The notes under the pieces are model-generated. The model did not search any database and had not been told where the DNA came from. It worked only from the letters and a program-made list of their open reading frames with translations. Below are positions 30,312 to 39,681 of a stretch of DNA of 64,000 nucleotides, one piece after another. Each line of letters opens with the position of its first letter. The first letter of the stretch is position 1. Source of the stretch: Verrucomicrobiaceae bacterium (lineage in GTDB: Bacteria > Verrucomicrobiota > Verrucomicrobiia > Verrucomicrobiales > Verrucomicrobiaceae); NCBI GenBank assembly GCA_947466075.1, contig CANIBP010000011.1:43499-107498 (forward strand). Direction: 5' to 3'. Position numbers and translations under genes: made by a program.

Positions 30312-31297
30312 TGCGTACGATCTCGAAATCTTTTCTGCTGATGGTGGTGCTGCTCGTGGGAGCGGAATTGGTGGGGCGGCTGCTCTTTGCGCAGACGCTG
30401 AGCGGACGTTTTGACTATGGCTATGATGCGACGGCGGGATTCGTCGAGAACGCGAACGGCACGGTCGATCTCGTGCGTGCAGGCGGGCGGAAATTTTTTC
30501 CGCAGTCGTTCGCCATGAAACGCGAGCCGGGCACGGCACGCGTCATGGTGGTTGGAGACTCGGTGGCCCGTGGCCGAGATGTGGCGTCCAGTTATGCGGG
30601 GCAGCTCGGTGAGATGTTGCGCAAGTCGGGCGTGAGGGCGGAGTCCTTTAACCTCGGTCTGCCGGGGTATGGCGCACGCCGCAAACAACTGGTGCTGCAG
30701 CAGGCCCTGAAGTACAACCCCAGTCTGGTCGTCCTGCATGTGAATCTTTCGAATGAATTCGAAGATGAGCGTGAATGGCGTCGCCGTGAGGAGTTTCGCT
30801 CGCCGCATCCCCGCAACTGGCTGATGAAATCCGTGGTGATTCGCCGGCTGTTCGAAGTTCGCACGGAAAAGATCTTCTGGGAGCTGCTGCCGCAGGAAGT
30901 GCGCCTTCAAGGAGCTGTGAGCGATGCGGATGCCGAGATCGTCGCCGGCATGAATGATGCAACGCTGGCGCGGTGGAACAATCTGGTGCGCGATCAGACC
31001 GCGCTGTCAGTGGAAACGGCCAGGAAAGCCGGAGTGCCGATGCTGCTGGTGATCCAGGCCGACAAGATCACGGCTCCTGACGGACGCAGCCGTACGGATG
31101 ATCTGGGGCAGTATGAGTGGGCGGCGAAACTGGCCGGGCCCGATGTGGAGATCATCCGCATGAAGGATGTGCTCAAGGATCAGGATGTGGATGCCATTTA
31201 TGCGGATGGCTCACATGTGAGGGCCGCCGGGCATGAGCTGCTAGCACGGGCGATTTTTGAGCGCATGAAGGCCGGATTTGCCGCAGTGAAGAATTAA
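30311..31297 (+). CDS. SGNH/GDSL hydrolase-like membrane-anchored protein
   Basis: A 328-residue protein with an N-terminal signal anchor (KSFLLMVVLLVGAELVGRLL), then an SGNH fold: block I VMVVGDSVARG (nucleophile Ser), a middle LHVNLSNEFED and block V YADGSHVRAAGHELLA with the Asp/His pair. Such proteins act in the periplasm as O-acetyltransferase or esterase partners of AlgI-type MBOAT proteins. The start ATG 30311 overlaps the MBOAT stop by one base, so the two are coupled. Confidence 0.8.
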   Translation: MRTISKSFLLMVVLLVGAELVGRLLFAQTLSGRFDYGYDATAGFVENANGTVDLVRAGGRKFFPQSFAMKREPGTARVMVVGDSVARGRDVASSYAGQLGEMLRKSGVRAESFNLGLPGYGARRKQLVLQQALKYNPSLVVLHVNLSNEFEDEREWRRREEFRSPHPRNWLMKSVVIRRLFEVRTEKIFWELLPQEVRLQGAVSDADAEIVAGMNDATLARWNNLVRDQTALSVETARKAGVPMLLVIQADKITAPDGRSRTDDLGQYEWAAKLAGPDVEIIRMKDVLKDQDVDAIYADGSHVRAAGHELLARAIFERMKAGFAAVKN

Positions 31298-31309
31298 CCC
31301 CGAGCGTGG

Positions 31310-32437
31310 TCAGCCAAGCAGATGCTGGCGGTAAATCGCATCCACACGGTCGAGCATCACTTCGAGGCTGTGCTGGCTTTCGATCATGCGCCTGCCTGCG
31401 GCGCACAGCGTCTGCGTGGTTTCACGTTCAGTGAGTGTCTCGTGGATGGCGGCGGCCAGAGCTGGAGCGTTTTGCATGGGCACGAGACGACCGGTCTTGC
31501 CGTGCTGGATGATGCTGGGAATGCCGCCGACATCGCTGGCCACCACCGGAATGCCGGTCGCGAGCGCTTGCAGGCCGGATTGCGGAATGGCCTCGTGAAA
31601 CGAGGGGATGGCGATGATGTCGAGCGAACGCATGATGTCCGGCACGTCCTCGCGGTGTCCGGTGAGGGTGAACTGATCTTCCACGCCGAGTGTGGCCAGT
31701 GTGTTCTCCAGTCGCTGGCGGTGCGGTCCTTCACCCACGATGACGCAGTAAATGCGCAGCTTGTACTCATCCCGCAGAATGCGTGTGGCTTCTGCCAGTA
31801 CCTGCGTGCCTTTGGCGAAGCGCAGGACGGTGATCATGCCAATCAACGGGGTGCCGGGCGGTAAGGCAGGCAGCGGAAGTGATGCACGCGGCCCCTCAGG
31901 CTTGAATCGCTCCAGATCGACGCCGGTGGAAATAGTGGAGATCTCAGCAGGGTCCAAATCAAAAGTGGTGGTGAGCGTTTCGGTGATCTTGGGGCTGGTG
32001 GTGATGATGTGGTGGCTCCATTCCTTGTACATCAGGCGGCTGAGAGACCGATTCGGAATGGGCACGTCGAAATGCCGGCTGCGGATGATGAGCGGCACGC
32101 GGGCGATGCGTGCGGCGATGGTGAGCAGCCAGCCATCACGCGAACTGTGTGGATTCACGATCTGAATGCGGTTCCGGCGCAGCCACCAGGCCAGGTTCAG
32201 TGCATGAAAGGGCAGCAGGATGCGCTGATTGAAGGGTTGAGCCACCACCGGCACGCCGGTCTGATCCGCGCGTTGATAGAGCTGGCTTTGCTCGGGAGCG
32301 ATGAGCCAGACTTCACTGCCGCGACGGCGGAAACCCTGCATTTCCGCCAGGATGCGATGCTCCTGCCCTCCCCAGCCGAGAGATGCTTCAGAGTGGGCAA
32401 TGCGCCAGTGATGATGTGGAAGTTGGGAGTCAGGCAT
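31310..32437 (-). CDS. Glycosyltransferase family 4
   Basis: A 375-residue GT-B enzyme. The acceptor side opens with GWGGQEHRILAE; the donor side has STGVDLERFKP, LIGMITVLRFAKGTQVL, VIVGEGPHRQRLE, VLGHxxDV-like LTGHREDVPDIM and the EX7E-type motif PSFHEAIPQSGLQALATG followed by VVASDVGGIPSII. GT4 members transfer hexoses onto lipid-linked or polysaccharide acceptors in the cytoplasm. It is a single gene, convergent with the SGNH gene and divergent from the wbpA-like gene. Confidence 0.9.
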   Translation of the reverse strand: MPDSQLPHHHWRIAHSEASLGWGGQEHRILAEMQGFRRRGSEVWLIAPEQSQLYQRADQTGVPVVAQPFNQRILLPFHALNLAWWLRRNRIQIVNPHSSRDGWLLTIAARIARVPLIIRSRHFDVPIPNRSLSRLMYKEWSHHIITTSPKITETLTTTFDLDPAEISTISTGVDLERFKPEGPRASLPLPALPPGTPLIGMITVLRFAKGTQVLAEATRILRDEYKLRIYCVIVGEGPHRQRLENTLATLGVEDQFTLTGHREDVPDIMRSLDIIAIPSFHEAIPQSGLQALATGIPVVASDVGGIPSIIQHGKTGRLVPMQNAPALAAAIHETLTERETTQTLCAAGRRMIESQHSLEVMLDRVDAIYRQHLLG

Positions 32438-32559
32438 GCAGCGGGCGCGCTTTCATGGCCTGCGCAGACATTGAAATAAAGCCTCTTTTTGACAAAAACT
32501 TCTGGCATGCCGGGTGCCTTGCTTTCATATGACTGTTTGAATCGTTCAGTTTTTAACGT

Positions 32560-33855
32560 ATGACGTCATCCACCATCGGTATCATCGGTCTTGGCTATGT
32601 GGGGCTGCCTTTGAGCCTCCAGTTTGCCCGGACGGGCAGCGTTGTGCTGGGATTCGACATTGATGCCGCCAAGACTGATGCGCTGACGGCTGGGGAGAGC
32701 TACATCCTGCATATTCCGGCCGAGGCCGTGAAAGCGCAGCGTGATGAGGGGCGATTGTCCACCACCACCGACTTTTCCCGCGTACGCGAGTGCGAGGCGG
32801 TCATTATCTGCGTGCCGACGCCGCTGGCAAAACATCGCGAGCCTGATCTCACCTATGTCTTGAACACCGGACGTGCCATTGCGCCGCATCTGCAGCGCGG
32901 GCAGCTTGTTGTATTGGAGTCCACGACTTATCCCGGCACCACGGACACGGAATTACGCGAGGTGCTCGAAGCCGGTTCTGGCCTCAAGGCAGGCGTGGAT
33001 TTTCATCTCGCCTTCTCACCGGAGCGTGAGGACCCGGGCAATCCGCAGAGTGATGTGGCGGTGATTCCGAAAATCGTCGGTGGCCTCACATTGGAGTGTC
33101 AGAAGCATGCGCTGGCGGTCTATGGCCGTGCGATCAAGACGCTGGTGCCGGTGGAGTCCTGCCGCGTGGCCGAGGCGGTGAAACTCACGGAAAACATCTT
33201 CCGCGCGGTGAACATTGCCATGGTGAACGAGCTCAAGGTCGTCTATGCGGCGATGGGCATCGACATCTGGGATGTGATCGATGCCGCGAAGACGAAGCCC
33301 TTTGGCTTCATGCCGTTTTATCCCGGACCGGGATTGGGCGGGCACTGCATCCCCATTGATCCGTTTTACCTGACCTGGAAGGCTCGCGAATACGGTCAGG
33401 AAACGCGGTTCATCGAGCTGGCAGGCGAAGTGAACACCGCCATGCCCGCCTATGTGATCCAGCGCGTGGGTGAAGCACTCGCCACCACACAGCAGACCAT
33501 CAGTGGCAGCCGCATTTTGATGATCGGCATCGCCTACAAGGCCAACGTCGATGACGATCGTGAAAGTCCGGCCTATGTGCTGTGGGAGATGCTGGAGAAA
33601 GCGGGTGCGCAGGTGGATTACCACGATCCACATGTGCCGGTGATCCGGCCTTCGCGCGAGCATGCGCACTTCGCGGGTCGCAAGAGCGTGGCATTGAGTG
33701 CGGAGACGCTTCCTGGTTATGATCTGGTGCTGGTGGCCACGAATCACAAGGCCGTGAATGCAGATCTCGTAGCCGCGCATGCGCGGCTCGTGGTGGATTC
33801 GCGCAATGTCCTCAGTAGGCAGATGAAAGGTAAACCCAACTATTTTAAAGCATGA
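32560..33855 (+). CDS. wbpA: UDP-N-acetyl-D-glucosamine 6-dehydrogenase-like (WbpA/TviB group)
   Basis: A 431-residue UDP-sugar dehydrogenase: N-terminal NAD motif GIIGLGYVGLPLSLQFA, CVPTPL, central FSPEREDPGN, the catalytic-Cys loop GGHCIPIDPFYL and a C-terminal RILMIGIAYKANVDDDRESP. The FSPEREDPG and PGPGLGGHCIPIDP motifs fit the UDP-GlcNAc/UDP-GalNAc 6-dehydrogenase group rather than UDP-glucose dehydrogenase. The product would be UDP-GlcNAcA or UDP-GalNAcA for glycan assembly. It overlaps the epimerase gene by ATGA. Confidence 0.85.
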   Translation: MTSSTIGIIGLGYVGLPLSLQFARTGSVVLGFDIDAAKTDALTAGESYILHIPAEAVKAQRDEGRLSTTTDFSRVRECEAVIICVPTPLAKHREPDLTYVLNTGRAIAPHLQRGQLVVLESTTYPGTTDTELREVLEAGSGLKAGVDFHLAFSPEREDPGNPQSDVAVIPKIVGGLTLECQKHALAVYGRAIKTLVPVESCRVAEAVKLTENIFRAVNIAMVNELKVVYAAMGIDIWDVIDAAKTKPFGFMPFYPGPGLGGHCIPIDPFYLTWKAREYGQETRFIELAGEVNTAMPAYVIQRVGEALATTQQTISGSRILMIGIAYKANVDDDRESPAYVLWEMLEKAGAQVDYHDPHVPVIRPSREHAHFAGRKSVALSAETLPGYDLVLVATNHKAVNADLVAAHARLVVDSRNVLSRQMKGKPNYFKA

Positions 33856-34796
33856 AAGCTCTCGTTACAGGTGGCGCAGGATTCATTGGTTCCCACATCA
33901 CAGAGGAGTTGTGTCGTCGCGGAGCATCCGTTGTGGTGTTGGACAATCTGAGCCTAGGCAAGGCGGAAAACCTCTCTTGGAAAAAGCCGGGGGATGATAT
34001 TGAACTCGTTGAGGGAGACATTCGTGATACCGCGTTGCTCGCGAAACTCATGCCCGGCATCGAATGGGTGTTTCACCAAGGTGCGCTGGCATCCGTGCCC
34101 CGATCCGTCAGTTCACCGCAGGACACTAACGGCAATAATTTAGACGGAACGCTCAATGTGCTCGTTGCCGCTAGAGATGCGGGTGTTAAACGACTGATGT
34201 TCGCGTCTTCCTCGTCGATCTATGGCAATGCCGATGCACACTCGAAGCATGAAGGACTATCGCCGCAGCCGCTCTCACCTTATGCGCTGCAAAAATACGG
34301 CGGCGAACGCTACGCGCAGCTTTTTCATCAGCTCTACGGTTTTGAGACCGTCTCGCTGCGTTACTTCAACGTATTCGGCCCCCGTCAGGCTTTTGATTCG
34401 CCGTACTCCGGTGTGATTGCAAAGTTCTGCACCTGCATGTTGGCAGGACAGGCACCGGTGATTTTTGGCGACGGCAGCCAGGCACGTGATTTTACCTTTG
34501 TGGATAATGCCGTGGCCGCCAATCTGTGTGCTGCCGAAGCACCGGCGGACAAGGCGGCCGGCAAGTTCTTCAACGTGGCCTGCGGCGACTCCATCGACCT
34601 GCTGCGACTGGTGAAAGACATCAACCAGCTCACGGGGCAGCAGCTCCAGCCACGCTTTGAACCTCGCCGTGTGGGTGATGTGTTGCATTCGCTGGCGGAC
34701 ATCAGTGAGGCCCGCGAGTGCCTAGGCTATGAGATCCAGGTGTCGTGGGAGGAAGGGCTGCTCAGGACGTTGGAGTATTATCGTCAGCAGGGCTGA
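33852..34796 (+). CDS. NAD-dependent epimerase, WbpP/GalE-like
   Basis: A 314-residue extended SDR: Rossmann motif GGAGFIGSHITEEL, VFHQGALASVPRSV, SSSIYGN and catalytic YALQKYGGE (Tyr-x3-Lys). ASVPRS and the QDTNGNNLDGTLNVL pattern match UDP-N-acetylglucosamine 4-epimerases (WbpP) used together with WbpA-type dehydrogenases. It is coupled to that gene by an ATGA overlap. The pair would give UDP-GalNAcA from UDP-GlcNAc; the substrate is inferred from the neighbour. Confidence 0.85.
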   Translation: MKALVTGGAGFIGSHITEELCRRGASVVVLDNLSLGKAENLSWKKPGDDIELVEGDIRDTALLAKLMPGIEWVFHQGALASVPRSVSSPQDTNGNNLDGTLNVLVAARDAGVKRLMFASSSSIYGNADAHSKHEGLSPQPLSPYALQKYGGERYAQLFHQLYGFETVSLRYFNVFGPRQAFDSPYSGVIAKFCTCMLAGQAPVIFGDGSQARDFTFVDNAVAANLCAAEAPADKAAGKFFNVACGDSIDLLRLVKDINQLTGQQLQPRFEPRRVGDVLHSLADISEARECLGYEIQVSWEEGLLRTLEYYRQQG

Positions 34797-34874
34797 TGCG
34801 TGGACAAGTTTGGGCTTGCCAATGCAGTCCCATTCAGATAGGGCGTGAGCAGGTTTTCAACACTCGCATTCCAC

Positions 34875-35588
34875 ATGGCTCAATCCCGTCTGACCCTTCG
34901 CCTCGCCCGATTTCTTCGGGTCAAACTGATCTGCCACTTGGTTTTCAAGATCCGCTTCTGGTATTTCATTTACATCAAGCGGCAGCTTCGTTCCTGCGAA
35001 GACCAGGTGGGCGTGGACGGCCATCAGCACAACCTGCGGGCACTCAAACTGGCGCGTCCCAGTGACCGCATCCTGTGGCTTATCCAGCCACTGTCGGCGA
35101 TCGACAAGATGAACGAAAACTCGAAGGTGCTGGCGATTGGCGTGCGTCTGGAGACCGATCTGCTTTATCTCGCGGCCTATGGCTTCCATCCGAAGAACAT
35201 TCGCGGCATGGACCTGCTCTCCTACTCGCCTTGGGTGGATCTTGGCAACATGCACAACATGCCCTATGCCGACAATTCGTGGGATGCGATTATGCTGGGA
35301 TGGGTGCTGACCTACAGCACTGACCCGCAGAAAGCGGCGGATGAACTGGTGCGCACGAGCAAGAATGGCGGCATCATCGCCATCGGCCTGACATACTACC
35401 CGGAGCATGTGCTCGAAGGGTATCGGCAAAGCCAGGGTAGCCTTATGGGCACGACCGGGCAGATTCAAACGGTCGCGGATGTGCTGAAGCTCTTTGAAGG
35501 CAAGGTGGACCGCATCTACTTCAACCACGACGTGGCTGATCCGACCCGGCAGGGGCCGACGATGGTGATCTTCTCCGTGAAAAAGTGA
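34875..35588 (+). CDS. SAM-dependent methyltransferase-like protein
   Basis: About 237 residues. The C-terminal two thirds match the Methyltransf_11 pattern: VLAIGVRLETDLLYLAAYGF (a modified motif I), NMPYADNSWDAIMLGWVLTY and AADELVRTSKNGGIIAIGLT. The N-terminal 60 residues are basic and hydrophobic and may contact the membrane. Motif I lacks the usual GxGxG, so SAM binding is not assured. A GTG at 34845 could also start the protein; ATG 34875 was preferred. It follows the epimerase by 78 bp and may modify a glycan or lipid. Confidence 0.6.
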   Translation: MAQSRLTLRLARFLRVKLICHLVFKIRFWYFIYIKRQLRSCEDQVGVDGHQHNLRALKLARPSDRILWLIQPLSAIDKMNENSKVLAIGVRLETDLLYLAAYGFHPKNIRGMDLLSYSPWVDLGNMHNMPYADNSWDAIMLGWVLTYSTDPQKAADELVRTSKNGGIIAIGLTYYPEHVLEGYRQSQGSLMGTTGQIQTVADVLKLFEGKVDRIYFNHDVADPTRQGPTMVIFSVKK

Positions 35589-35607
35589 TTTCGGGCTGTG
35601 CCGGGAA

Positions 35608-36450
35608 TCAGTCCACCAGTTCGTGCTTCGGATTGAAGGTCACGACCTGTTTGAACGGTTCCTTGAGCGCCTCGACTTCGGCGCGGCGGAACTGCTGCGG
35701 CTTCCAGTGACGTACACTGACGTAGCAGAAGGTGATCTGGTCGCGTCCGCCGTTGTTGTTGCGGTTGCCGCTGTGCAGGCCGTTGGCGTCGAAGATGGCC
35801 ACGGTGCCCGCAGGTCCGGCGACTTCGACGATGCGGTCTTTGTACTCGGGATGCTCACGCAGGTCGGTGTCAAAGCGGGAGCCCTGGCCGCGGCCGCGCA
35901 GATAGCTGTAGTAAGTGTGGTGTGACTTTGACAGGTAGGACATGCGCTGGCCGTCAACGGCCAGGTCCCGTAGCAGGACCATGAGATGCAACTGCCGTCC
36001 GCGGGTGTCGTGATGCCACTGGTAGGAGCCGTAGCGGCCGGTTTCCGCTGGCAGCAAGCGCTGGGCGCAGGAGCGGCCGAGCGCGAATTTTTTCTTGTAG
36101 TAGCCGCCGATGATTTCCAGCAGCACCGGATCAAGCGCGGTACGCAGGAAGGCTGGATCCTGAATGAAGAATTCGTCGCACTGTAGTGAATTGGGGTTCA
36201 GCTTGCACCACTGGTGCGCCACAGATTTGTCAAAGGCGGCCTGCAACTGTTGCAGCAGCGCGCCTTGGAAATAGCCCGGCAGCATGACAATGCCGTCCTC
36301 ACTGAGCTGCTGGGAGCCGGCCGCGGCCTTCGCGGCGTCCTCGCCGGAGCAGAAATGCCAGTCGAACTTCGGATCGGGTCGGCGGTGGAAATACTCCTTG
36401 AGGCGGAACTCAGGAGTTTTGAGTAGGGACCAGATTTGTTGCGCGATCAT
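35608..36450 (-). CDS. Phytanoyl-CoA dioxygenase (PhyH) family protein
   Basis: A 280-residue Fe(II)/2-oxoglutarate dioxygenase-like protein. SEDGIVMLPGYF opens the core; the iron facial triad is visible as WHHDTRG (His-x-Asp) and, about 80 residues later, GLHSGNRNNNGGRDQIT (His, with the following Arg for 2-oxoglutarate). Members hydroxylate varied small molecules. The substrate is unknown; its place among glycan genes suggests sugar or lipid modification, which is inference. It converges on the methyltransferase gene. Confidence 0.75.
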   Translation of the reverse strand: MIAQQIWSLLKTPEFRLKEYFHRRPDPKFDWHFCSGEDAAKAAAGSQQLSEDGIVMLPGYFQGALLQQLQAAFDKSVAHQWCKLNPNSLQCDEFFIQDPAFLRTALDPVLLEIIGGYYKKKFALGRSCAQRLLPAETGRYGSYQWHHDTRGRQLHLMVLLRDLAVDGQRMSYLSKSHHTYYSYLRGRGQGSRFDTDLREHPEYKDRIVEVAGPAGTVAIFDANGLHSGNRNNNGGRDQITFCYVSVRHWKPQQFRRAEVEALKEPFKQVVTFNPKHELVD

Positions 36451-36503
36451 GCGCCACCACTAAGGACACGCTCAGGGAAATCAAGATCGAAGTATGCGCC
36501 TGC

Positions 36504-37436
36504 TCAGGCTGCGGCCAGCACTTTTTTGGCCTCGTCAATCACGCGTTCAGGCGGGATGAGCGCGGTGGGCGGCTGCGGCTCATTGGCGAACTCGCTGGCA
36601 TGAATGGCTCGGTTGCGCGGTGTCTCGTGATGCCACATCTGTGTTTTAGACGGGCCGAAGAGCACCACGGTGGGGCGTCCAAAGGCTTGCGTGATGTGTG
36701 AGGCCGCGCCATCAACAGTGAGCGTGATGGCGGACTGCGAGAGCAAGGAGAGAAAGCCGCGCAGCGTGGTCTGTCCGGCGAGGTTGCGCACCTGTGAGGC
36801 TGGAAACCCGTCACAGATCTCGCGTCCCATTTGCAGATGCCACTCGGCAGTGCCGCTGGCGACAAAGACGGGGCTGAGGCCGGTGGCGAGCAGCGAACTG
36901 ATCACTGCGCGCCAGCCTTCGACCGTCCAGGATTTTCGTTCCCAGCCCGAGGCCGGATTGATGATCACGGCGTTTGTGGCGGAGATCTCAGGCTGCGCCC
37001 ACTCGGGCGGTGGTGTGCGGAGTTTGGGCGGCGCGAAGCTGTCTGAGTCTGTGCCGCCCACTGCATCAAAATAATAACGTGCTACATAGATGTCATTGAG
37101 ATTCTCCGATCTGCAGGCGTGGAACAGCAGGCGGTGATACCAGCGGATATAAACTTCGGCACGCGTGAGCAACTGCCGGTGCTTCGCGTGCAGACGCAGA
37201 CTTTTCAACAGCGACTGTGAGCCTTGGTCGAGGGCGAAGACACGATTGAAGGCTCCGGCATAATGGTTGGCTTTACCGCCCCAGCTCACACCGGGCATCA
37301 GTTCCACCAGCGGTTGATGGCCGGACAGCGTGTAAAGCGCTACCGCCTCGCGATCCTGCGCCGCCAGCCGTGCGAGGGCGGGTTGCAGCAGCAGCGTGTC
37401 TCCAAGCTGTTTGTGGTAGGCGACGGCGGTTCTCAC
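36504..37436 (-). CDS. Glycosyltransferase family 9 (heptosyltransferase-like)
   Basis: A 310-residue GT9-like protein: N-terminal AYHKQLGDTLLLQPALARL, central VIINPASGWERKSW (the donor-binding motif after the domain linker), and C-terminal LTVDGAASHITQAFGRPTVVLFGPSKTQMWHH. GT9 enzymes add heptose or related sugars to LPS-type cores. The GTG at 37436 was chosen because it overlaps the upstream stop (GTGA), like the other couplings in this operon; a longer start would overlap the GT61 gene by 85 bp. Confidence 0.85.
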   Translation of the reverse strand: MRTAVAYHKQLGDTLLLQPALARLAAQDREAVALYTLSGHQPLVELMPGVSWGGKANHYAGAFNRVFALDQGSQSLLKSLRLHAKHRQLLTRAEVYIRWYHRLLFHACRSENLNDIYVARYYFDAVGGTDSDSFAPPKLRTPPPEWAQPEISATNAVIINPASGWERKSWTVEGWRAVISSLLATGLSPVFVASGTAEWHLQMGREICDGFPASQVRNLAGQTTLRGFLSLLSQSAITLTVDGAASHITQAFGRPTVVLFGPSKTQMWHHETPRNRAIHASEFANEPQPPTALIPPERVIDEAKKVLAAA

Positions 37437-38575
37437 TGGCGGTGTCTTTTCCACAGGGCGGTCGCGCTGGCGAGTTCCTCTTTGAATTTCTCCAGCGGAT
37501 AGCTCCAGTGCTCGCATTTTTGAATCGGCTGCCCGGCAAACAGACGGGAAGCGAGATTGCCGTGCAGCAAGGCAAGATCACGGAAAGTCTGGGAGAAGTA
37601 GGACTCACCCCATCGCACCTCGGTGTCGAGGATCAGGCACAGCGCACCGCTGGAGACCAGCAGATTGGCAAAGCCTTGCCCTAGGGCGCCCACGATAAGC
37701 GGAGCCTGGGCAAATTTGCGCAGTTGTGTGGCGAAATCGAGCTTGCTCAGCTCCAGCACTTCGCAGCTTCCCCACTGACGTTCCACCTCGGCGGCGATTT
37801 CCTGCTCGTTGAGCAGTTTGCGGTCGGGCGCGTCCGCACGAGAGACTAAAATAGGTGGCTGGCTGATTGCGCTGTCGGAGGAGAGCTGGCTGTGCGTCAG
37901 GAATGCAGCGCGTATGCGCTGCAGAATCTCAGGAGATGCCAAAGCGGAGTCTGTCCACATCTGCGGCGCATAAAACAGCCGGTCCACCAATGTGGTGCCG
38001 GAACCGGCGCGGTGCATGGTTTCGCCCGGGACTCCCACAGCGGCCAGATAGCGTGCCTGCCAGCGTTTCTCCCGGCTGCCCAGCAGCACCTTGGGATTTC
38101 CCATCGCCGCGAGATCGTTTTGTGCGGCAATGAGGCGGGGCAGGTGATGCAGCAGGAAGTGGCCGTGGTTTTCGTAGTTTCGTCCGGCGAGGTAGAAGCA
38201 GGGTTCGGTGATCTTTTTGGCCAGCAGCCGCAGCGGACGGCGGATTTTGCGATCTGGATGGCGCTGAAGGCTGGGACAGCGCTTGAGGTGTTTTCCGGTG
38301 GCGAGAAACACCGTGCCATCATCGCCAGTGAGGCATGCTTGGGCGAATTCATGGCATACAACATCCTTCCAACGCATTTCGATCTGCGCCGGGCAGACGG
38401 GATTGAGGGTCTGTTCGAGGACGTTGTCCAGGATGCGGCTGCCTTGAGTTTGCAGCGTCCAGGTTCTCAAGGCGACGGCCTGCATTTCCTCCTCGGTGGC
38501 ATGTTGCAGCGCGCATCCGAGCAGCGCGGCGGCCCGGGTGTGGCAGTCATGGGCGAGTCGGGTCAGCTTGTTCAT
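37433..38575 (-). CDS. Glycosyltransferase family 61 (DUF563)-like
   Basis: A 380-residue protein with the GT61 pattern: YENHGHFLLHHLPRLI, then ILVSRADAPDRKLLNEQEIA, VLELSKLDFATQLRKFAQAP and IVGALGQGFANLLVSSGA (the usual GxHGAxLxN site reads GALGQGFANL here). The family includes eukaryotic-type xylosyl and EOGT transferases and many bacterial capsule or LPS genes. Donor and acceptor are unknown. It is coupled to its neighbours by overlapping stop/start codons. Confidence 0.7.
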   Translation of the reverse strand: MNKLTRLAHDCHTRAAALLGCALQHATEEEMQAVALRTWTLQTQGSRILDNVLEQTLNPVCPAQIEMRWKDVVCHEFAQACLTGDDGTVFLATGKHLKRCPSLQRHPDRKIRRPLRLLAKKITEPCFYLAGRNYENHGHFLLHHLPRLIAAQNDLAAMGNPKVLLGSREKRWQARYLAAVGVPGETMHRAGSGTTLVDRLFYAPQMWTDSALASPEILQRIRAAFLTHSQLSSDSAISQPPILVSRADAPDRKLLNEQEIAAEVERQWGSCEVLELSKLDFATQLRKFAQAPLIVGALGQGFANLLVSSGALCLILDTEVRWGESYFSQTFRDLALLHGNLASRLFAGQPIQKCEHWSYPLEKFKEELASATALWKRHRQ

Positions 38576-39681
38576 CGCGTGCCAGGGTCCTTAGCCTGTT
38601 GCTGTGCCAGCCGGCGGATTTCATCCACCACATGGAGAGAAGCGTCAGGGGTGCGCAGAGGTCCACCGGCAGTGGATGGCTCCAGCCTTGCCACGCCGCT
38701 CCATTGATTCAGCCAGGTGCGGATGGCCGGCCGGATGTTCAGATCCATGCAGGCGGTTCCCAATTTCAGGCGGTCGAGGGGCAGCGGACTGGGGCCGGTG
38801 GCTCCCGGCTGCAAACTCAGCACGGGTTTGCCAATGAGAGCGGCTTCGAGCAGAAACACCGAGCACATGCCCGCCACTCCTTCGGCAGCATGCTGCGCCA
38901 GGGCGGAGTCTCCGGCCATGCCGACAAAGACCTGTTCAGAGACATGACGGGCGAATTTTTCCGGCGCTTCGCGTGGATGCGGCCGGATCCACAAAAACAA
39001 ATCGTCCGCCGCCGGGTGTGCGAGCAATTCCTGGCGGAACACTTCGACGATGATCCTTTCATCGTAGGGCAGCACGGCGTAGCCCGCTTTCGAGGCGATG
39101 TCAGAACAAGGCTGCGAGGCGAACAGAATCAGATGCCGTTCCGCCGAGCAGCCAATGCGGACGCGCAGTTCAGCAAGCTGGGCGGCGGAGGTGGTGTCGA
39201 TCTGCAACCGGTCAAACGCGGGCTGGCCGGTCACGCGGAGGCGTGTTGCGGCCACCCCGATGGCACGCAGGTCTTGGGCGGCAGTTTCATCCATCACCGC
39301 AATGATGTCCGGTAGCGCATCCAGCGGGCCGTCAGGCGGCCGTGAGGTCAGGCGGCCATGATAGTTCGACCAGAAGTCGAGCACGGCGATGGACGGCACG
39401 CCGAGCTGCCGTGCGGCGATGATGAAGGCTTTCTCATCGTCCCTGCCATTGACGGAGGTGCCGCACAGCAGCACGGCTGGGCGTGCCTGCTCCAAATAGC
39501 GCAACGCTGTTGCGACGGGGGTGGCCCGCTCCAGAACATGATCGGGGGCGGGAGTGAAAATATTCACCGCTGCATCGTAGGCGGCGGTGATGACCTGCTC
39601 CTGCTGACGGCGCAGTTCCTGCACCACCGCCATCACGGCCTGCGCACCACCTGGATCTCCTGCGACGGCATAAACTTTCAT
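38572..39681 (-). CDS. GT-B-fold protein of a nucleotide-sugar / polysaccharide type (unassigned)
   Basis: A 369-residue protein. It opens with MKVYAVAGDPGGAQAVMAVV, as in lipid-A-disaccharide-synthase- or UDP-GlcNAc-2-epimerase-like GT-B proteins. RVTGQPAFDRLQ and LFLWIRPHPREAPEKF lie at the domain join, and MCSVFLLEAALIGKPVLSLQPG in the donor half. The RPHPRE motif also recurs in the surface carbohydrate protein at 42195. It may be a glycosyltransferase or glycerophosphotransferase relative; I cannot assign a reaction. ATG 39681 was chosen because it overlaps the oxidoreductase stop (ATGA). Confidence 0.55.
   Translation of the reverse strand: MKVYAVAGDPGGAQAVMAVVQELRRQQEQVITAAYDAAVNIFTPAPDHVLERATPVATALRYLEQARPAVLLCGTSVNGRDDEKAFIIAARQLGVPSIAVLDFWSNYHGRLTSRPPDGPLDALPDIIAVMDETAAQDLRAIGVAATRLRVTGQPAFDRLQIDTTSAAQLAELRVRIGCSAERHLILFASQPCSDIASKAGYAVLPYDERIIVEVFRQELLAHPAADDLFLWIRPHPREAPEKFARHVSEQVFVGMAGDSALAQHAAEGVAGMCSVFLLEAALIGKPVLSLQPGATGPSPLPLDRLKLGTACMDLNIRPAIRTWLNQWSGVARLEPSTAGGPLRTPDASLHVVDEIRRLAQQQAKDPGTR

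Noticed and set aside
32489..32517. Promoter with TTGACA upstream of the wbpA-like gene
   Set aside because: The TTGACA at 32489 is perfect, but no acceptable -10 element lies 15-19 bp downstream.
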